Part shown: positions 8,591 through 17,897 of the stretch, piece by piece | How the letters are laid out: every line of letters begins with the position of its first letter | How positions within the stretch are numbered: the stretch's first letter is position 1 | Source of the DNA: AP-15 sp963736715 | Lineage (GTDB): Bacteria; Pseudomonadota; Alphaproteobacteria; ATCC43930; CGMCC-115725 | Direction of reading: 5' to 3' | Length of the DNA stretch: 64,000 bases | NCBI GenBank assembly: GCA_963736715.1 | Contig: CAVTQA010000010.1 | Location: forward strand, 1-64,000 | Translations under genes and position numbers: made by a program | Notes under the pieces: generated by a model | Database searches by the model: none | What the model saw: only the letters and a program-made list of their open reading frames with translations | Told to the model about the DNA's origin: nothing

Positions 8591-9720
8591 GCACCGAAAC
8601 CCTCGACCGTGGCGCGGCGCGCGAGTTCGCACCCGGCGGATTGGACGGCATCCCGATCACACGGCGGCGCTTTCGGCTCGACCGGCGCCTGGGCCTTGCA
8701 GCGCTCGGCCTCTTCGCCGCAGTCGGGATCGCGTGGTACGGCTGGAACTGGTGGGAGGTCGGCCGCTTTATCGAGACCACCGACGACGCCTATGTCGGCG
8801 GCAACGTGACGACCTTGTCGCCGCACGTCGCCGGCTTCGTTTCGCAGATCCTGATCGGCGACAATCAGTTCGTCAAAGCCGGGCAGCTCGTGATCACGCT
8901 CGACGACCGCGACTACAAGGCCGCTCTCGCGCATTCCGAAGCGGTCGTTCAGAACCAGACGGCGGCGCTCGCCAATCTGCATGCGAAATACACGCTGCAG
9001 CAGTCAATGATCGAGCAGGCCCAAGCCCAATTGGCGGAGGACCAGGCCGAGGCCGGCTATGCCCGCGTCGATGCCGCCCGCTACCACGCGCTGGCGCTGA
9101 CAACCTTCGGCACGGTGCAGAACGACCAGAAGGCATATGCTGCCGACCGCAAGGCGGCAGCCGCGGTGCGCGCCGGGGAGGCCAACCTCGATGCTGCACA
9201 GCAGCAGCTGGCGGTCATCGACACCGAAATCGCCGAAACCCAGGCGAGCCTCGCCCAGGCGCAGGCCGACCTGAGCACCGCCCAGCTCAACCTCGGCTAC
9301 ACCCAGATACGCTCACCGATCGACGGCTATGTCGGCAACCGCGCAGCGCAGGTAGGTGCATATACGCCTGTCGGCACGGCGCTGCTCGCGATCACCCCGG
9401 CGCATGGGTTGTGGGTGGATGCGAATTTCAAGGAGGACCAGCTGGCGCGAATGCGGCCGGGGCAAAGGGCGAGCTTTGTCGCCGATGTGCTGTCGGGCCG
9501 CACCTTCACCGGCCGGGTGCTGAGCCTTGCACAGGCGACGGGTGCCGTCTTCAGCGTGATCCCCCCGGAAAACGCGACCGGCAATTTCACCAAGATCGTG
9601 CAGCGCGTCCCGGTGCGCATCGAAGTCGACGACGGCGACGGGACCCTGGGGCTGCTGCGTCCCGGGCTGTCGACGACAGTCAGCGTCGACACGCGGCCTG
9701 CCGCGCAAGCCGGGAAGTGA
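8587..9720 (+). CDS. emrA: EmrA-type efflux periplasmic adaptor (HlyD family)
   Basis: A 377-residue membrane fusion protein. One membrane segment (about residues 34-56) is followed by the biotinyl-lipoyl half motif TTDDAYVGGNVTTLSPHVAG, an alanine- and glutamine-rich coiled coil (about 115-215), and the return half IRSPIDGYVGNRAAQVGAYT. It should bridge the MFS pump to an outer-membrane channel, which is not encoded here. It overlaps the HxlR gene by 4 bp and is 5 bp from the pump gene. Confidence 0.93.
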   Translation: MSTETLDRGAAREFAPGGLDGIPITRRRFRLDRRLGLAALGLFAAVGIAWYGWNWWEVGRFIETTDDAYVGGNVTTLSPHVAGFVSQILIGDNQFVKAGQLVITLDDRDYKAALAHSEAVVQNQTAALANLHAKYTLQQSMIEQAQAQLAEDQAEAGYARVDAARYHALALTTFGTVQNDQKAYAADRKAAAAVRAGEANLDAAQQQLAVIDTEIAETQASLAQAQADLSTAQLNLGYTQIRSPIDGYVGNRAAQVGAYTPVGTALLAITPAHGLWVDANFKEDQLARMRPGQRASFVADVLSGRTFTGRVLSLAQATGAVFSVIPPENATGNFTKIVQRVPVRIEVDDGDGTLGLLRPGLSTTVSVDTRPAAQAGK

Positions 9721-9725
9721 CTGCG

Positions 9726-11282
9726 ATGTCTGACACCGCCGGTTGGCTCAAGAGCCTGTTGCCGTTCGTCGTGATGTGCTTCGGCGGCTTCATGGCGCTG
9801 CTCGACATCCAGATCGTCGCCTCGTCATTGCAGTACATCGGCGGCGGGCTGTCGGCGGCGCAGGACGACATCAGCTGGGTGCAGACCGCGTACCTGATCG
9901 CCGAGATCGTCATAATTCCGCTAAGCGGCTGGCTGACCCGGGTGTTCTCGACGCGCTGGCTGTTTGCCGCCTCGGCCGCCGGCTTCACAATCACCAGCAT
10001 GTTGTGCGCCGTCGCCTGGAATATCGAGAGCATGATCGTATTCCGGGCGCTGCAAGGCATGCTGGGGGCCTCGATGATCCCGACCATGTTCACCTCGTCA
10101 CTCTATTTCTTCCAGGGGCCGCGCCGGGTCTATTCCGCCGCGGTGGTCGGCTCGATTGCCTCGCTCGCCCCGGTACTCGGTCCCGTCATCGGCGGCTGGA
10201 TCACCGATACTTGGAACTGGCATTGGCTATTCTATGTCAACCTGGTGCCGGGGATTGTCGTAACAATCCTCGCCGCGCTGTTGATCCGGATGGACGAACC
10301 CGATTGGACGCTGCTGAAGGATGCCGACTACCCCGGCATCGCGCTGATGGCGGTCGCCTTGAGCACGCTCGAATACGTGCTGGAGGAGGGGGCGCGCTGG
10401 AACTGGTTCGACGATGCGACGATCCGGCATTGTGCTTGGATCGCGGCAATCGCCGGCGTGCTGTTCATTATCCGCAGCCTGACCTTCGCTCGGCCGGTTG
10501 TCGATCTGCGGGCGCTGAAAAACCGCAATTTCGCGGTCGGCTGCTTTCTGTCGTTTGTGACCGGCATTGGTATCTTTGCGACGATCTATCTGACCCCGCT
10601 GTTTCTCGGCTATGTGCGCGGTTACAGCGCCTGGCAGATCGGGCTGGCGATCTTTTCGACCGGTGTCGCCTCATTGGTCGGAATTCCTGTCTACGTTTTG
10701 CTGGCCCGCAAATTCGACACGCGCTGGCTGATGATGTTCGGCCTCGCCTTGTTTGGCTTGTCGATGTGGGCCTACAGCTACATCACCAGCGACTGGAGCG
10801 GCGGCGAGCTGCTGATCCCGCAGATCCTGCGCGGCTTCCCGCAGGTATTCGCGGTGGCGCCGGCGGTGAATTTGGGACTCGGCAGCCTGCCGCCGGAACG
10901 CCTCAAATATGCGAGCGGCCTGTTCAACATGATGCGCAACCTGGGCGGCGCGGTCGGCATCGCGGTATGCGGCGCCATCCTCAACAACCAGACGAATCTG
11001 CATTTTCTCTACATCGCCTCGCATCTGACCCCGGCGAACGGGGCGATGATGCAATTCCTGCATGGCATGACCGAACGCTGGGGCGAAGCTCTGGGCGGCA
11101 CGGCCGCCGGACACGCCGCCGCTCTGAAGCAGCTCTGGGTCCTCGCCTATCGCGAAGCTTCGACCCTCGCCTATGCCGACGCCTTTCGCGCGATCATGAT
11201 TGCCTTCGTGGTCGCGACCTTGCTCGTCCCGCTGTTGCGCAAAGTGGGGCCGGCCAACGCCGCGCCCGCCGAAGCGCATTGA
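9726..11282 (+). CDS. emrB: EmrB-type drug efflux MFS transporter (DHA2)
   Basis: A 518-residue transporter with about 14 membrane segments. Family signatures include VVMCFGGFMALLDIQIVASS in the first helix and FRALQGMLGASMIPTMFTSS (motif C region). It uses the proton gradient to export hydrophobic toxic compounds through the EmrA adaptor. The ATG at 9726 is chosen because the first membrane segment follows directly; the frame is open further upstream but only as the shadow of emrA. Last gene of the operon. Confidence 0.93.
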   Translation: MSDTAGWLKSLLPFVVMCFGGFMALLDIQIVASSLQYIGGGLSAAQDDISWVQTAYLIAEIVIIPLSGWLTRVFSTRWLFAASAAGFTITSMLCAVAWNIESMIVFRALQGMLGASMIPTMFTSSLYFFQGPRRVYSAAVVGSIASLAPVLGPVIGGWITDTWNWHWLFYVNLVPGIVVTILAALLIRMDEPDWTLLKDADYPGIALMAVALSTLEYVLEEGARWNWFDDATIRHCAWIAAIAGVLFIIRSLTFARPVVDLRALKNRNFAVGCFLSFVTGIGIFATIYLTPLFLGYVRGYSAWQIGLAIFSTGVASLVGIPVYVLLARKFDTRWLMMFGLALFGLSMWAYSYITSDWSGGELLIPQILRGFPQVFAVAPAVNLGLGSLPPERLKYASGLFNMMRNLGGAVGIAVCGAILNNQTNLHFLYIASHLTPANGAMMQFLHGMTERWGEALGGTAAGHAAALKQLWVLAYREASTLAYADAFRAIMIAFVVATLLVPLLRKVGPANAAPAEAH

Positions 11283-11488
11283 CCCGAACCGACGCGATTG
11301 GCGGAATGTCGTTGGCGGGCTAATTTAGGGGACGATTGTACTGAAAAAGGATCAGATCTTCGCCTTAAGCGTTCAGTCGGCAAGCGATAAGACGGCCGGC
11401 GCGCGTGCTAGGCGGACCCGGGGCCGCGATCGATTGTCTCAGCTGCCGCATACCGCGTGATCTGCCTTTGCCGTGAAACGAGGTAAAC

Positions 11489-12970
11489 GTGTTTATTCGT
11501 CGTAGCGTTCGAGACGGAAAAAGGCGGGTATTGGCGGCCTGCGGCCTGGGCTTCGCCTTTGTCCTTTTCGGTTCGGTACTCTCACGCGCGGCAGTGTCCG
11601 AAGAGACGAATTCGGCGGTAACGGACGGTGCGCCCAATCCCGATACCGGGTCTGCCGATGCGGTCCCCTTCACCGGAAATCCCGAGCTAAAGACGCGTCT
11701 CGATGCGCCGGGCAAGCTGACGATCTCCGGTGAGCGGCTTCACGGCTGGCTGCTGCAGCGCTTCTATGTCACGCACGGATACCAAACGGTATGGGACGGG
11801 CACCCGGCGGAAGCCGAGCGGCTATTGCGGGACGCGGTGCTGCGCGCCGCCGACCATGGCCTAGACCCGGGGTTGTTCCACAGCAAAGTGCTCGGCGAGC
11901 GCGGCCCGAACCTGTCGATAGTAGAACGGGATCTGCTGCTTTCGGACGCATTTCTTTCTTATGCCGATGCGCTGGCGCGAGGGGCAATGCCGATCGAGGA
12001 GCGGATGGACGACGAGGATCTGACACCCGAACCCGTCGACATCGTCGCGGTGATCGACGCGGCCATTGCCGCTCCCGATCCGGCAAAGGTGATCGAGGCG
12101 CTTGCCCCTGTCTCCGCCGAATACGAGACTATGCGCCGCGCCTACGCCGAGTACCGGGCGATCGCCCTCGGCACTCAGGGCGTACGGACCAAAACCGCGC
12201 GCACAGTTCCGGAACGGCCGGCGATAGCCGAACAGCGGCTGAGACAGCTGGTGGTCAACCTCGAACGTCTGCGCTGGCTGCCGCGTCAAATCCCGCGGGA
12301 CCGGGTTGTCGTCAATGCCGCCATCGCCCGCCTTCAGCTGTTGCGTGACGACCGGCCGGTATTCACCACCCGTGTCGTAGTCGGCGAGACCGACAAGCAA
12401 ACGCCCGAGTTTCGATCGACGATCAATGATGTCCTGCTGAACCCGCCCTGGAACATTCCGCGATCGATCGCCCAAAAGGAAATCCTGCCGAAATTGGCCT
12501 CCGATCCGGGTTATTTGACCAGCCACCACATGAGATTTCGCAGCAACGGGGCAGTCCAGCAGGAGGCTGGTCCTTACAGTGCCCTGGGCCGGCTGAAATT
12601 TGAGATGGACGACCGCTATGACGTTTATCTGCACGATACTCCGACGAAGTCGCTGTTCCAGTCCGCTGCGCGCATGATGAGCCACGGCTGCGTTCGCGTC
12701 GAAAACCCGCGCACTCTCGCGGTAATGCTGCTCGGGCAGCCACTGGAGGCGATCGACAAGGGAATCGCCACCGGACACACTACTCGGCGAGCGTTGCCCG
12801 TCCCAATGCCGGTTCTCATCGTCTACCAGACTGCCTACGTCGAATCGGATGGCTCGGTACAGTTCCGCGGCGATCCGTATGAGCGGGACGCGGAGATTTG
12901 GCGTTACCTGACGCGGGCACAACCGCTGCCGGTTGCCCAAGATTCTCCCGCTGGCCAGCGGAAAGGGTGA
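11489..12970 (+). CDS. Murein L,D-transpeptidase (YkuD domain, YcbB/LdtD-like)
   Basis: A 493-residue exported enzyme making 3-3 peptidoglycan cross-links. It starts with a signal peptide (RRVLAACGLGFAFVLFGSVLSRAA). The YkuD catalytic region ends in HDTPTKSLF...RMMSHGCVRVENP, where the cysteine of SHGCVRV is the nucleophile. The substrate-capping segment with NPPWNIPRSIAQKE is also present. The start is GTG at 11489 behind GAGGT. The 206 bp upstream (11283-11488) hold no other gene. A second cell-wall gene follows on the same strand. Confidence 0.93.
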   Translation: MFIRRSVRDGKRRVLAACGLGFAFVLFGSVLSRAAVSEETNSAVTDGAPNPDTGSADAVPFTGNPELKTRLDAPGKLTISGERLHGWLLQRFYVTHGYQTVWDGHPAEAERLLRDAVLRAADHGLDPGLFHSKVLGERGPNLSIVERDLLLSDAFLSYADALARGAMPIEERMDDEDLTPEPVDIVAVIDAAIAAPDPAKVIEALAPVSAEYETMRRAYAEYRAIALGTQGVRTKTARTVPERPAIAEQRLRQLVVNLERLRWLPRQIPRDRVVVNAAIARLQLLRDDRPVFTTRVVVGETDKQTPEFRSTINDVLLNPPWNIPRSIAQKEILPKLASDPGYLTSHHMRFRSNGAVQQEAGPYSALGRLKFEMDDRYDVYLHDTPTKSLFQSAARMMSHGCVRVENPRTLAVMLLGQPLEAIDKGIATGHTTRRALPVPMPVLIVYQTAYVESDGSVQFRGDPYERDAEIWRYLTRAQPLPVAQDSPAGQRKG

Positions 12971-13110
12971 TTTAGACACAGTCTTTTTCAACCGTTGCAC
13001 AGTAACGCCAGGACAAATTTCCAGCGATTTGGTTGATTTGAAACGATCGGGCTTGTCTAAGCAGTTTCGGGGTGCTATGGCGTCCCTCGGGGAAATTTGG
13101 GGGGTTGCCA

Positions 13111-13653
13111 GTGCCAGCATCTACTTTGCTGAGCCGGCGCCGACTGCTCGGCGCTGCGGCTGCGGTTACTACGGTTGGTCTCGCCACACCAACTCCGGCG
13201 ATTTCATATGCGCCGCGATCGGTATCGCTTTACAACGTCCATACCGGCGAATGGCTGCGTACGGTGTACTGGGCCGATGGCCATTACATCCGCGAGGCCG
13301 TAAGGGACATCAACTGGATCTTACGGGATCACCACACCGACGAGATGCGCCCGATGGACGCCGGGGTTCTGGACGTCCTCGGCTTTTTGCGCGAACAGCT
13401 CGACACGCCCGAGCCCTTTTTAGTAATCAGCGGCTACCGCTCAGCAGCCACCAATATGAGATTGTACTTGGATGGTGAAGGAGCGGCCAAACACAGCTAT
13501 CACATCGAGGGCATGGCGGTCGATCTGCGCTCCGAGAGCCGCAGCTTATCGGAAGTGCGCGATGCGGCGCTGAACTTGCAATGCGGCGGCGTCGGCTATT
13601 ACCCGCGATCCGATTTTGTTCACGTTGACTGCGGGCCGATCCGGCGCTGGTGA
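13111..13653 (+). CDS. DUF882 / M15-type peptidoglycan peptidase with Tat signal
   Basis: About 180 residues. The N-terminus SRRRLLGAAAAVTTVGLATPTPA is a twin-arginine signal. The body matches the DUF882/YcbK group of M15-like peptidases: LVISGYRSAATN, HSYHIEGMAVDLR and DFVHVDCGPIR, supplying the zinc ligands H, D and H. I take GTG 13111, which follows a G-run ribosome site; a GTG at 13072 would add 13 unremarkable residues. It lies 140 bp behind the L,D-transpeptidase and ends at a terminator. Confidence 0.88.
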   Translation: MPASTLLSRRRLLGAAAAVTTVGLATPTPAISYAPRSVSLYNVHTGEWLRTVYWADGHYIREAVRDINWILRDHHTDEMRPMDAGVLDVLGFLREQLDTPEPFLVISGYRSAATNMRLYLDGEGAAKHSYHIEGMAVDLRSESRSLSEVRDAALNLQCGGVGYYPRSDFVHVDCGPIRRW

Positions 13654-13670
13654 ATCGCGGTTCTTTTCCG

Positions 13671-13719
13671 AAAGCCGTGCGCCCCTCGGTGCGCGAATCG
13701 CGTAAGGCCACGGCTTTTT
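13671..13719 (+). terminator. Probable Rho-independent terminator
   Basis: AAAGCCGTG (13671-13679) and CACGGCTTT (13709-13717) pair as a 9-bp stem with a 29-nt loop that can itself fold, followed by a short T tract. It lies 18 bp after the DUF882 stop codon and would end that transcript. Confidence 0.6.
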
Positions 13720-13793
13720 AGAAACCGGACGTGGAACTCCCAGCAGTGCTCAAAGGTTGTACACGCAGGAAGCAACTTTGCTGATGGGCTACC

Positions 13794-13949
13794 ATGCTGG
13801 GCACAATTCTCCTGATTATTCTGATCATCTTGTTGGTCGGCGCGTTGCCGACATGGCCGTATAGTGGCGGATGGGGGTATTATCCGAGTAGCGGGCTCGG
13901 TTTATTGCTCGTTATCATCATCGTCCTGCTCGCCCTCGGTCGAATATAG
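13794..13949 (+). CDS. DUF3309 small membrane peptide
   Basis: A 51-codon gene. The product begins MLGTILLIILIILLVGALPTW, contains the middle PYSGGWGYYPSSG, and ends in a second hydrophobic run LLLVIIIVLLALGRI. This two-helix layout with a W/Y/G/P-rich loop is the DUF3309 family, whose function is unknown and which is frequent in Alphaproteobacteria. An imperfect inverted repeat (CAAAGGTTG and CAACTTTG) precedes it at about 13750-13780. The gene stands alone between a terminator and a convergent gene. Confidence 0.85.
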   Translation: MLGTILLIILIILLVGALPTWPYSGGWGYYPSSGLGLLLVIIIVLLALGRI

Positions 13950-13976
13950 CGACGGGCCGGAGCGGCCTCGGCGGGA

Positions 13977-14348
13977 TCAACCCGTCCGCGGCCCCCTCCG
14001 CAATATTTCGATACGCAACGGCAGAGGCATTCCGAGCCAAAGCGCAAATCCGGTGTGATCGGCGACGCTGTCGTTGGTAAGCGGATGCACGAGGACATCG
14101 AGCCCCTCGCGGTTCAGCATCAGCCACGGCACCAGCCGCGGGAAATCCTCGACCGCAAAGGCCACCTGATACATCGCTGTCGGATGAGGCCCAACCGGTT
14201 CGTCATGCCAGCTTCCGATCCGAACCGCAGGGAAATTTTCCCCGATGGCGGCTCGCAGCCGCTCCGCGGTCGGCCGGGTTTCCGGCGCGTAATAGAGGTG
14301 CGCATGGTATCCCGAGATGATGCCGGGATCGGCGAATGCTTCAGCCAA
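13977..14348 (-). CDS. DOPA 4,5-dioxygenase-family protein
   Basis: About 123 residues matching the small DOPA 4,5-dioxygenase family: GYHAHLYYAPETRPTAERL, GSWHDEPVGPHPTAMYQV and LDVLVHPLTNDSVADHT, with conserved histidines. I favour the TTG at 14348, which has GGGAGA upstream and overlaps the stop of the acetyltransferase gene; starting at 14399 would add 17 basic residues and overlap it by 59 bp. The natural substrate in bacteria is unknown. Confidence 0.82.
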   Translation of the reverse strand: MAEAFADPGIISGYHAHLYYAPETRPTAERLRAAIGENFPAVRIGSWHDEPVGPHPTAMYQVAFAVEDFPRLVPWLMLNREGLDVLVHPLTNDSVADHTGFALWLGMPLPLRIEILRRGPRTG

Positions 14349-14901
14349 GCTGATCTCCCTTGCTATACCGACCAATCTCACACGGCGGCGTTGCTGCACC
14401 GGGACCGAGCGCTCGCTGCATCAGGACGCAATCGATCCAGCCGCCGAATTTGAACCCGACCGCGGGCAAAAGACCGGCTCGCGTAAACCCGAGCATCTCG
14501 TGTAGCCGAATCGACGGCCACTGGTCGCTGCCGCCGATCACAGCAACCATCTGGCGATAGCCGAGATCGCAGCAGCGTTCGACGAGAGTTGAGAGCAAGG
14601 CTCGGCCGACACCACGGCCAACCTCCGCCGCATCGACGTAAATCGAATCTTCCAGGGCGAACCGATAAGCAGACCGAGCGCGATACCGTGAGGCGTAGCA
14701 GTATCCGACCACCCGTCCGGACCGTTCGGCCACCAGGTAGGGCAGCCCGTGCGCGAGAATATCCCGGCGGCGGCGCGCAACCTCGTCCTCATCAGGCGGA
14801 ATCTCCTCGAATGAGGCAACGCCGTGAAGGACGTGATGCCGGTAGATGGCGGCGATTGCGGCTACGTCGTCGTCGCGCGATGATCGGATCGCGACATTCA
14901 T
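14341..14901 (-). CDS. GNAT-family N-acetyltransferase (phosphinothricin/L-amino acid type)
   Basis: A 186-residue acetyltransferase. It shows IYRHHVLHGVASFEEIPP, VVGYCYASRYRARSAYRFA, IYVDAAEVGRGVGRALL (acetyl-CoA pyrophosphate loop) and IRLHEMLGFTRAGLLPAVG, the pattern of Pat/Bar and MnaT proteins, which N-acetylate amino acids or glutamine-synthetase inhibitors. ATG 14901 is chosen over TTG 14907. The gene overlaps the DOPA-dioxygenase gene and follows the hydroxyacid dehydrogenase by 17 bp on the same strand. Confidence 0.88.
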   Translation of the reverse strand: MNVAIRSSRDDDVAAIAAIYRHHVLHGVASFEEIPPDEDEVARRRRDILAHGLPYLVAERSGRVVGYCYASRYRARSAYRFALEDSIYVDAAEVGRGVGRALLSTLVERCCDLGYRQMVAVIGGSDQWPSIRLHEMLGFTRAGLLPAVGFKFGGWIDCVLMQRALGPGAATPPCEIGRYSKGDQLG

Positions 14902-14918
14902 AGGCAATCGCGCATGGC

Positions 14919-15869
14919 TCAGCCCTGGATGACGCGCACCGGGTGCCCGTCGAGAAAAGCGACGATGTTCTCGACGATCTGCGGGTAGGAGCTGCGATAG
15001 TTCTCCTCGGTCACATAGCCAATATGCGGCGTCAACAAGACATTGGGCGTACGCCGCAGCGGGTGATCGGCCGGCAGCGGCTCGCGGTCATAGACGTCGA
15101 AAGCGGCGTAGCCGAGCCTGCCCGCTTCGAGCGCTTCGATGACTGCATAGGCCTCGACGATCGGCCCACGGGACGTATTGACGAGGATCGCCGTCCTTTT
15201 CATCAGGGCGATATCGTGGCGCCCGACCAGCCCGCGGCTGCGGGGGCTGAGTACCATATGCACCGACAGCACATCCGATTGCCGCAACAGCGTCTCCTTG
15301 TCGACGCGCTCGACGCCGACGGCCGCGGCGCGTTCGGCGGTTAAATTCGGGCTCCACGCGATGACCTTCATGTCGAAGGCAAGACCGACTCTTGCGACCG
15401 CGCTGCCGAGCCTGCCGAGCCCGAGGATGCCTAGGGTTTTACCCTCGAGACGGTTGCCGATCCGGGTCTGCCACAATCCCTCGCGCATCGAGCGGTGATC
15501 CTCGGCGATCCGGCGCGCGGCGCCGAGGATCAAACCCCAGGTGAGCTCGGCAGTGTCCAAACCGCCACCCTGCGTGCCGCAGACCACAACGCCGCGATCT
15601 CGCAAGGCCGCCAGGTCGAACGCGGCGTTGCGCATTCCCGTGGTGTTCAAAAGCTTGAGGTTCGGCAACCGCTCGACCAGGCTGCGCGGGAACGGCGTAC
15701 GTTCGCGCATCGCCGCCACGATCTCCGAGTTGGCGAGTGAGCGCGCCGCCTCGTCTTCGTCCGCAAACGGCTTGCGCTCGACCACAATTTCGACACGGCC
15801 CTGGAGCGGCGCCCAGTCCGCCATGTCAAGGGCGACGCCCTGGTAATCGTCCAGAATGCTGAGCCGCAT
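14919..15869 (-). CDS. D-2-hydroxyacid dehydrogenase family protein
   Basis: A 316-residue NAD(P)-dependent dehydrogenase. It has the Rossmann motif GKTLGILGLGRLGSAVARVG, the family signature LMKRTAILVNTSRGPIV with the catalytic Arg nearby, a Glu in FDVYDREPLP, and the catalytic His in LLTPHIGYVTEENY. The exact 2-hydroxyacid cannot be read from sequence. It lies 7 bp downstream of icd and probably shares its transcript. Confidence 0.9.
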   Translation of the reverse strand: MRLSILDDYQGVALDMADWAPLQGRVEIVVERKPFADEDEAARSLANSEIVAAMRERTPFPRSLVERLPNLKLLNTTGMRNAAFDLAALRDRGVVVCGTQGGGLDTAELTWGLILGAARRIAEDHRSMREGLWQTRIGNRLEGKTLGILGLGRLGSAVARVGLAFDMKVIAWSPNLTAERAAAVGVERVDKETLLRQSDVLSVHMVLSPRSRGLVGRHDIALMKRTAILVNTSRGPIVEAYAVIEALEAGRLGYAAFDVYDREPLPADHPLRRTPNVLLTPHIGYVTEENYRSSYPQIVENIVAFLDGHPVRVIQG

Positions 15870-15876
15870 CCTTTTC

Positions 15877-17091
15877 TTAAGTCATAGCCTTCTTCAGGTT
15901 GGTGTCGAGCTTGTCGAGGAACTGATTGGTGGTGAGCCACGGATGGTCGGCGCGGATCAGGATCGCGAGATCGCGCGTCATTTCCCCGCCCTCGACCGTG
16001 TCGATGCAGACTTTTTCGAGGGTCTCGGCGAAGCGGACGACATTCGGGGTGTTATCGAAGGTGCCGCGATACCGCAAGCCGCGCGTCCAGGCGAAGATCG
16101 AGGCGATCGGATTGGTCGAGGTCTCCTTGCCCTGCTGATGCTGGCGATAGTGCCGGGTAACCGTTCCGTGTGCCGCCTCAGTCTCGACCGTCTTGCCGTC
16201 CGGGGTCAGCAACACCGAGGTCATCAAGCCGAGCGACCCAAAGCCTTGGGCGAGGGTGTCGGATTGAACATCGCCGTCATAATTCTTGCAGGCCCACACA
16301 AAGCCGCCATTCCACTTGAGCGCGAGCGCGACCATGTCGTCGATCAGCCGATGCTCGTAGGTCAGATTGCGCTCCTTGAAGGCGCGGGCGAATTGCTGTT
16401 CGAACACCTCCTGGAAGATGTCCTTGAACCGCCCGTCATAGGCTTTGAGGATGGTGTTCTTGGTCGACAGGTAGAGCGGCCAATTCCGCTGCAGCGCGTA
16501 GTTGAAGCACGAGCGCGCAAAACCTCTGATCGACTCGTCGAGATTGTACATGCCGAGCGCGACGCCGCCGCCCTTGAAGTCGAAAACCTGGCGCGACACC
16601 GGCGCGCCGCCGTCGGCCGGCGTGAAGGTCATCGTCAGCTTGCCCGCTCCCGGGACGACGAAATCGGTCGCCGCGTACTGGTCGGCATAGGCGTGGCGGC
16701 CGATGACGATCGGCTTGGTCCAGTTCGGAACCAGCCGCGGGACATTCTGGCAGACGATCGGTTCGCGAAAGATCGTGCCCCCGAGGATGTTGCGCAAAGT
16801 GCCGTTCGGCGACTTGTACATGCGCTTCAGGTGGAACTCCTCCACCCGTGCCTCGTCCGGCGTGATGCCCGCACATTTTATACCGACCCCGTAATGTTTG
16901 ATCGCCTCCGCGGCCTCGACGGTAATCTGGTCCTCCGTGGCGTCGCGCTTCTCCATGCCTAGGTCGTAATATTTCAGCTCGATGTCGAGATAGGGCAGGA
17001 TCAGCTTGTTCTTGATAAAGCTCCACATGATCCGCGCCATCTCGTCGCCGTCGAGCTCCACGACAGGCTGCGCCACTTTGATCTTCGGCAT
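15877..17091 (-). CDS. icd: NADP-dependent isocitrate dehydrogenase
   Basis: A 404-residue TCA-cycle enzyme converting isocitrate to 2-oxoglutarate. It belongs to the eukaryotic-like dimeric subfamily common in Alphaproteobacteria: PVVELDGDEMARIMW, ITPDEARVEEF, KSPNGTLRNILGGTIFREP, the catalytic YDGDVQSD, and the NADP region TVETEAAHGTVTRHYRQHQ. ATG 17091 (MPKIKVAQ) is the usual start; an in-frame ATG at 17100 would add three residues. Confidence 0.97.
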   Translation of the reverse strand: MPKIKVAQPVVELDGDEMARIMWSFIKNKLILPYLDIELKYYDLGMEKRDATEDQITVEAAEAIKHYGVGIKCAGITPDEARVEEFHLKRMYKSPNGTLRNILGGTIFREPIVCQNVPRLVPNWTKPIVIGRHAYADQYAATDFVVPGAGKLTMTFTPADGGAPVSRQVFDFKGGGVALGMYNLDESIRGFARSCFNYALQRNWPLYLSTKNTILKAYDGRFKDIFQEVFEQQFARAFKERNLTYEHRLIDDMVALALKWNGGFVWACKNYDGDVQSDTLAQGFGSLGLMTSVLLTPDGKTVETEAAHGTVTRHYRQHQQGKETSTNPIASIFAWTRGLRYRGTFDNTPNVVRFAETLEKVCIDTVEGGEMTRDLAILIRADHPWLTTNQFLDKLDTNLKKAMT

Positions 17092-17217
17092 TAAATTCAT
17101 CCTCGTAGGTGGCCGCACAAAGGTGCTGCCCGGCTTGATGTCTTGCGAAAATAAAGAGCGAGGAAATCCGAGGCAAGCGATGCCGCTGATGGCTTGTTCA
17201 CTCCGCCCGATACCGGC

Positions 17218-17802
17218 TCAGAACAACGCGGAGTCTGTGTCGCGGCGTGGCGCCCGGTCGTCCTCCAACGTCGTCATCAAGGCCGCGACCGTTGGGATCA
17301 CTCGGAGCAGATTTCGTGTCTCCGGCCGCGCAAAGCCTTTTGTGAGGATATCGTCGAGGAGAGCACGCAGCGGCGCCCAATAGCCGCCGATATCGGCGAG
17401 CAAGATCGGCTTGTCGTGGAGCCCGAGCTGCTTCCAGCTGAGGATCTCGAACATTTCGTCGAGCGTGCCGATGCCGCCGGGCAAGATCGCAAATGCATCC
17501 GCTTTCTCCGCCATCAGACGTTTGCGCTCGTGCATGCTTTCGACCACCACCAGTTCTGTCGCACCGGGGTGCGCCAACTCGGCATCGCGCAAGAGCGACG
17601 GAATGATCCCGATGACTTCTCCGCCGCCGGCCAAAGCAGCATCGGCCAGGAGACCCATCAGCCCGACCCGCCCGCCGCCGTAAACCAGCCCGATCCCGGT
17701 CGTTGCGAGGCAAGCGCCAAGCTCGGTCGCCGCCTCCCGGTATTGCCGGTCGACGGCGCCGGACGAGCCGCAATAGACGCATAACCGCCGGATTTTCGGC
17801 AT
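17218..17802 (-). CDS. LOG-family (TIGR00730) Rossmann nucleotide hydrolase
   Basis: A 194-residue protein with LCVYCGSSGAVDRQY, GIGLVYGGGRVGLMG and the family signature AILPGGIGTLDEMFEILSW. Related LOG enzymes release the base from cytokinin riboside 5'-monophosphate; in bacteria the role is often general nucleotide hydrolysis. It is followed on the same strand by icd after a 126-bp gap. Confidence 0.92.
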   Translation of the reverse strand: MPKIRRLCVYCGSSGAVDRQYREAATELGACLATTGIGLVYGGGRVGLMGLLADAALAGGGEVIGIIPSLLRDAELAHPGATELVVVESMHERKRLMAEKADAFAILPGGIGTLDEMFEILSWKQLGLHDKPILLADIGGYWAPLRALLDDILTKGFARPETRNLLRVIPTVAALMTTLEDDRAPRRDTDSALF

Positions 17803-17897
17803 CCTGTCAGACCCGGTCGGGTGGTGAAGATTGCAAGCGCATCTGTCGAGGCATACACTGGGCTTTGCGGCAATTCGACGTTTTTTCGCGAGGAACT

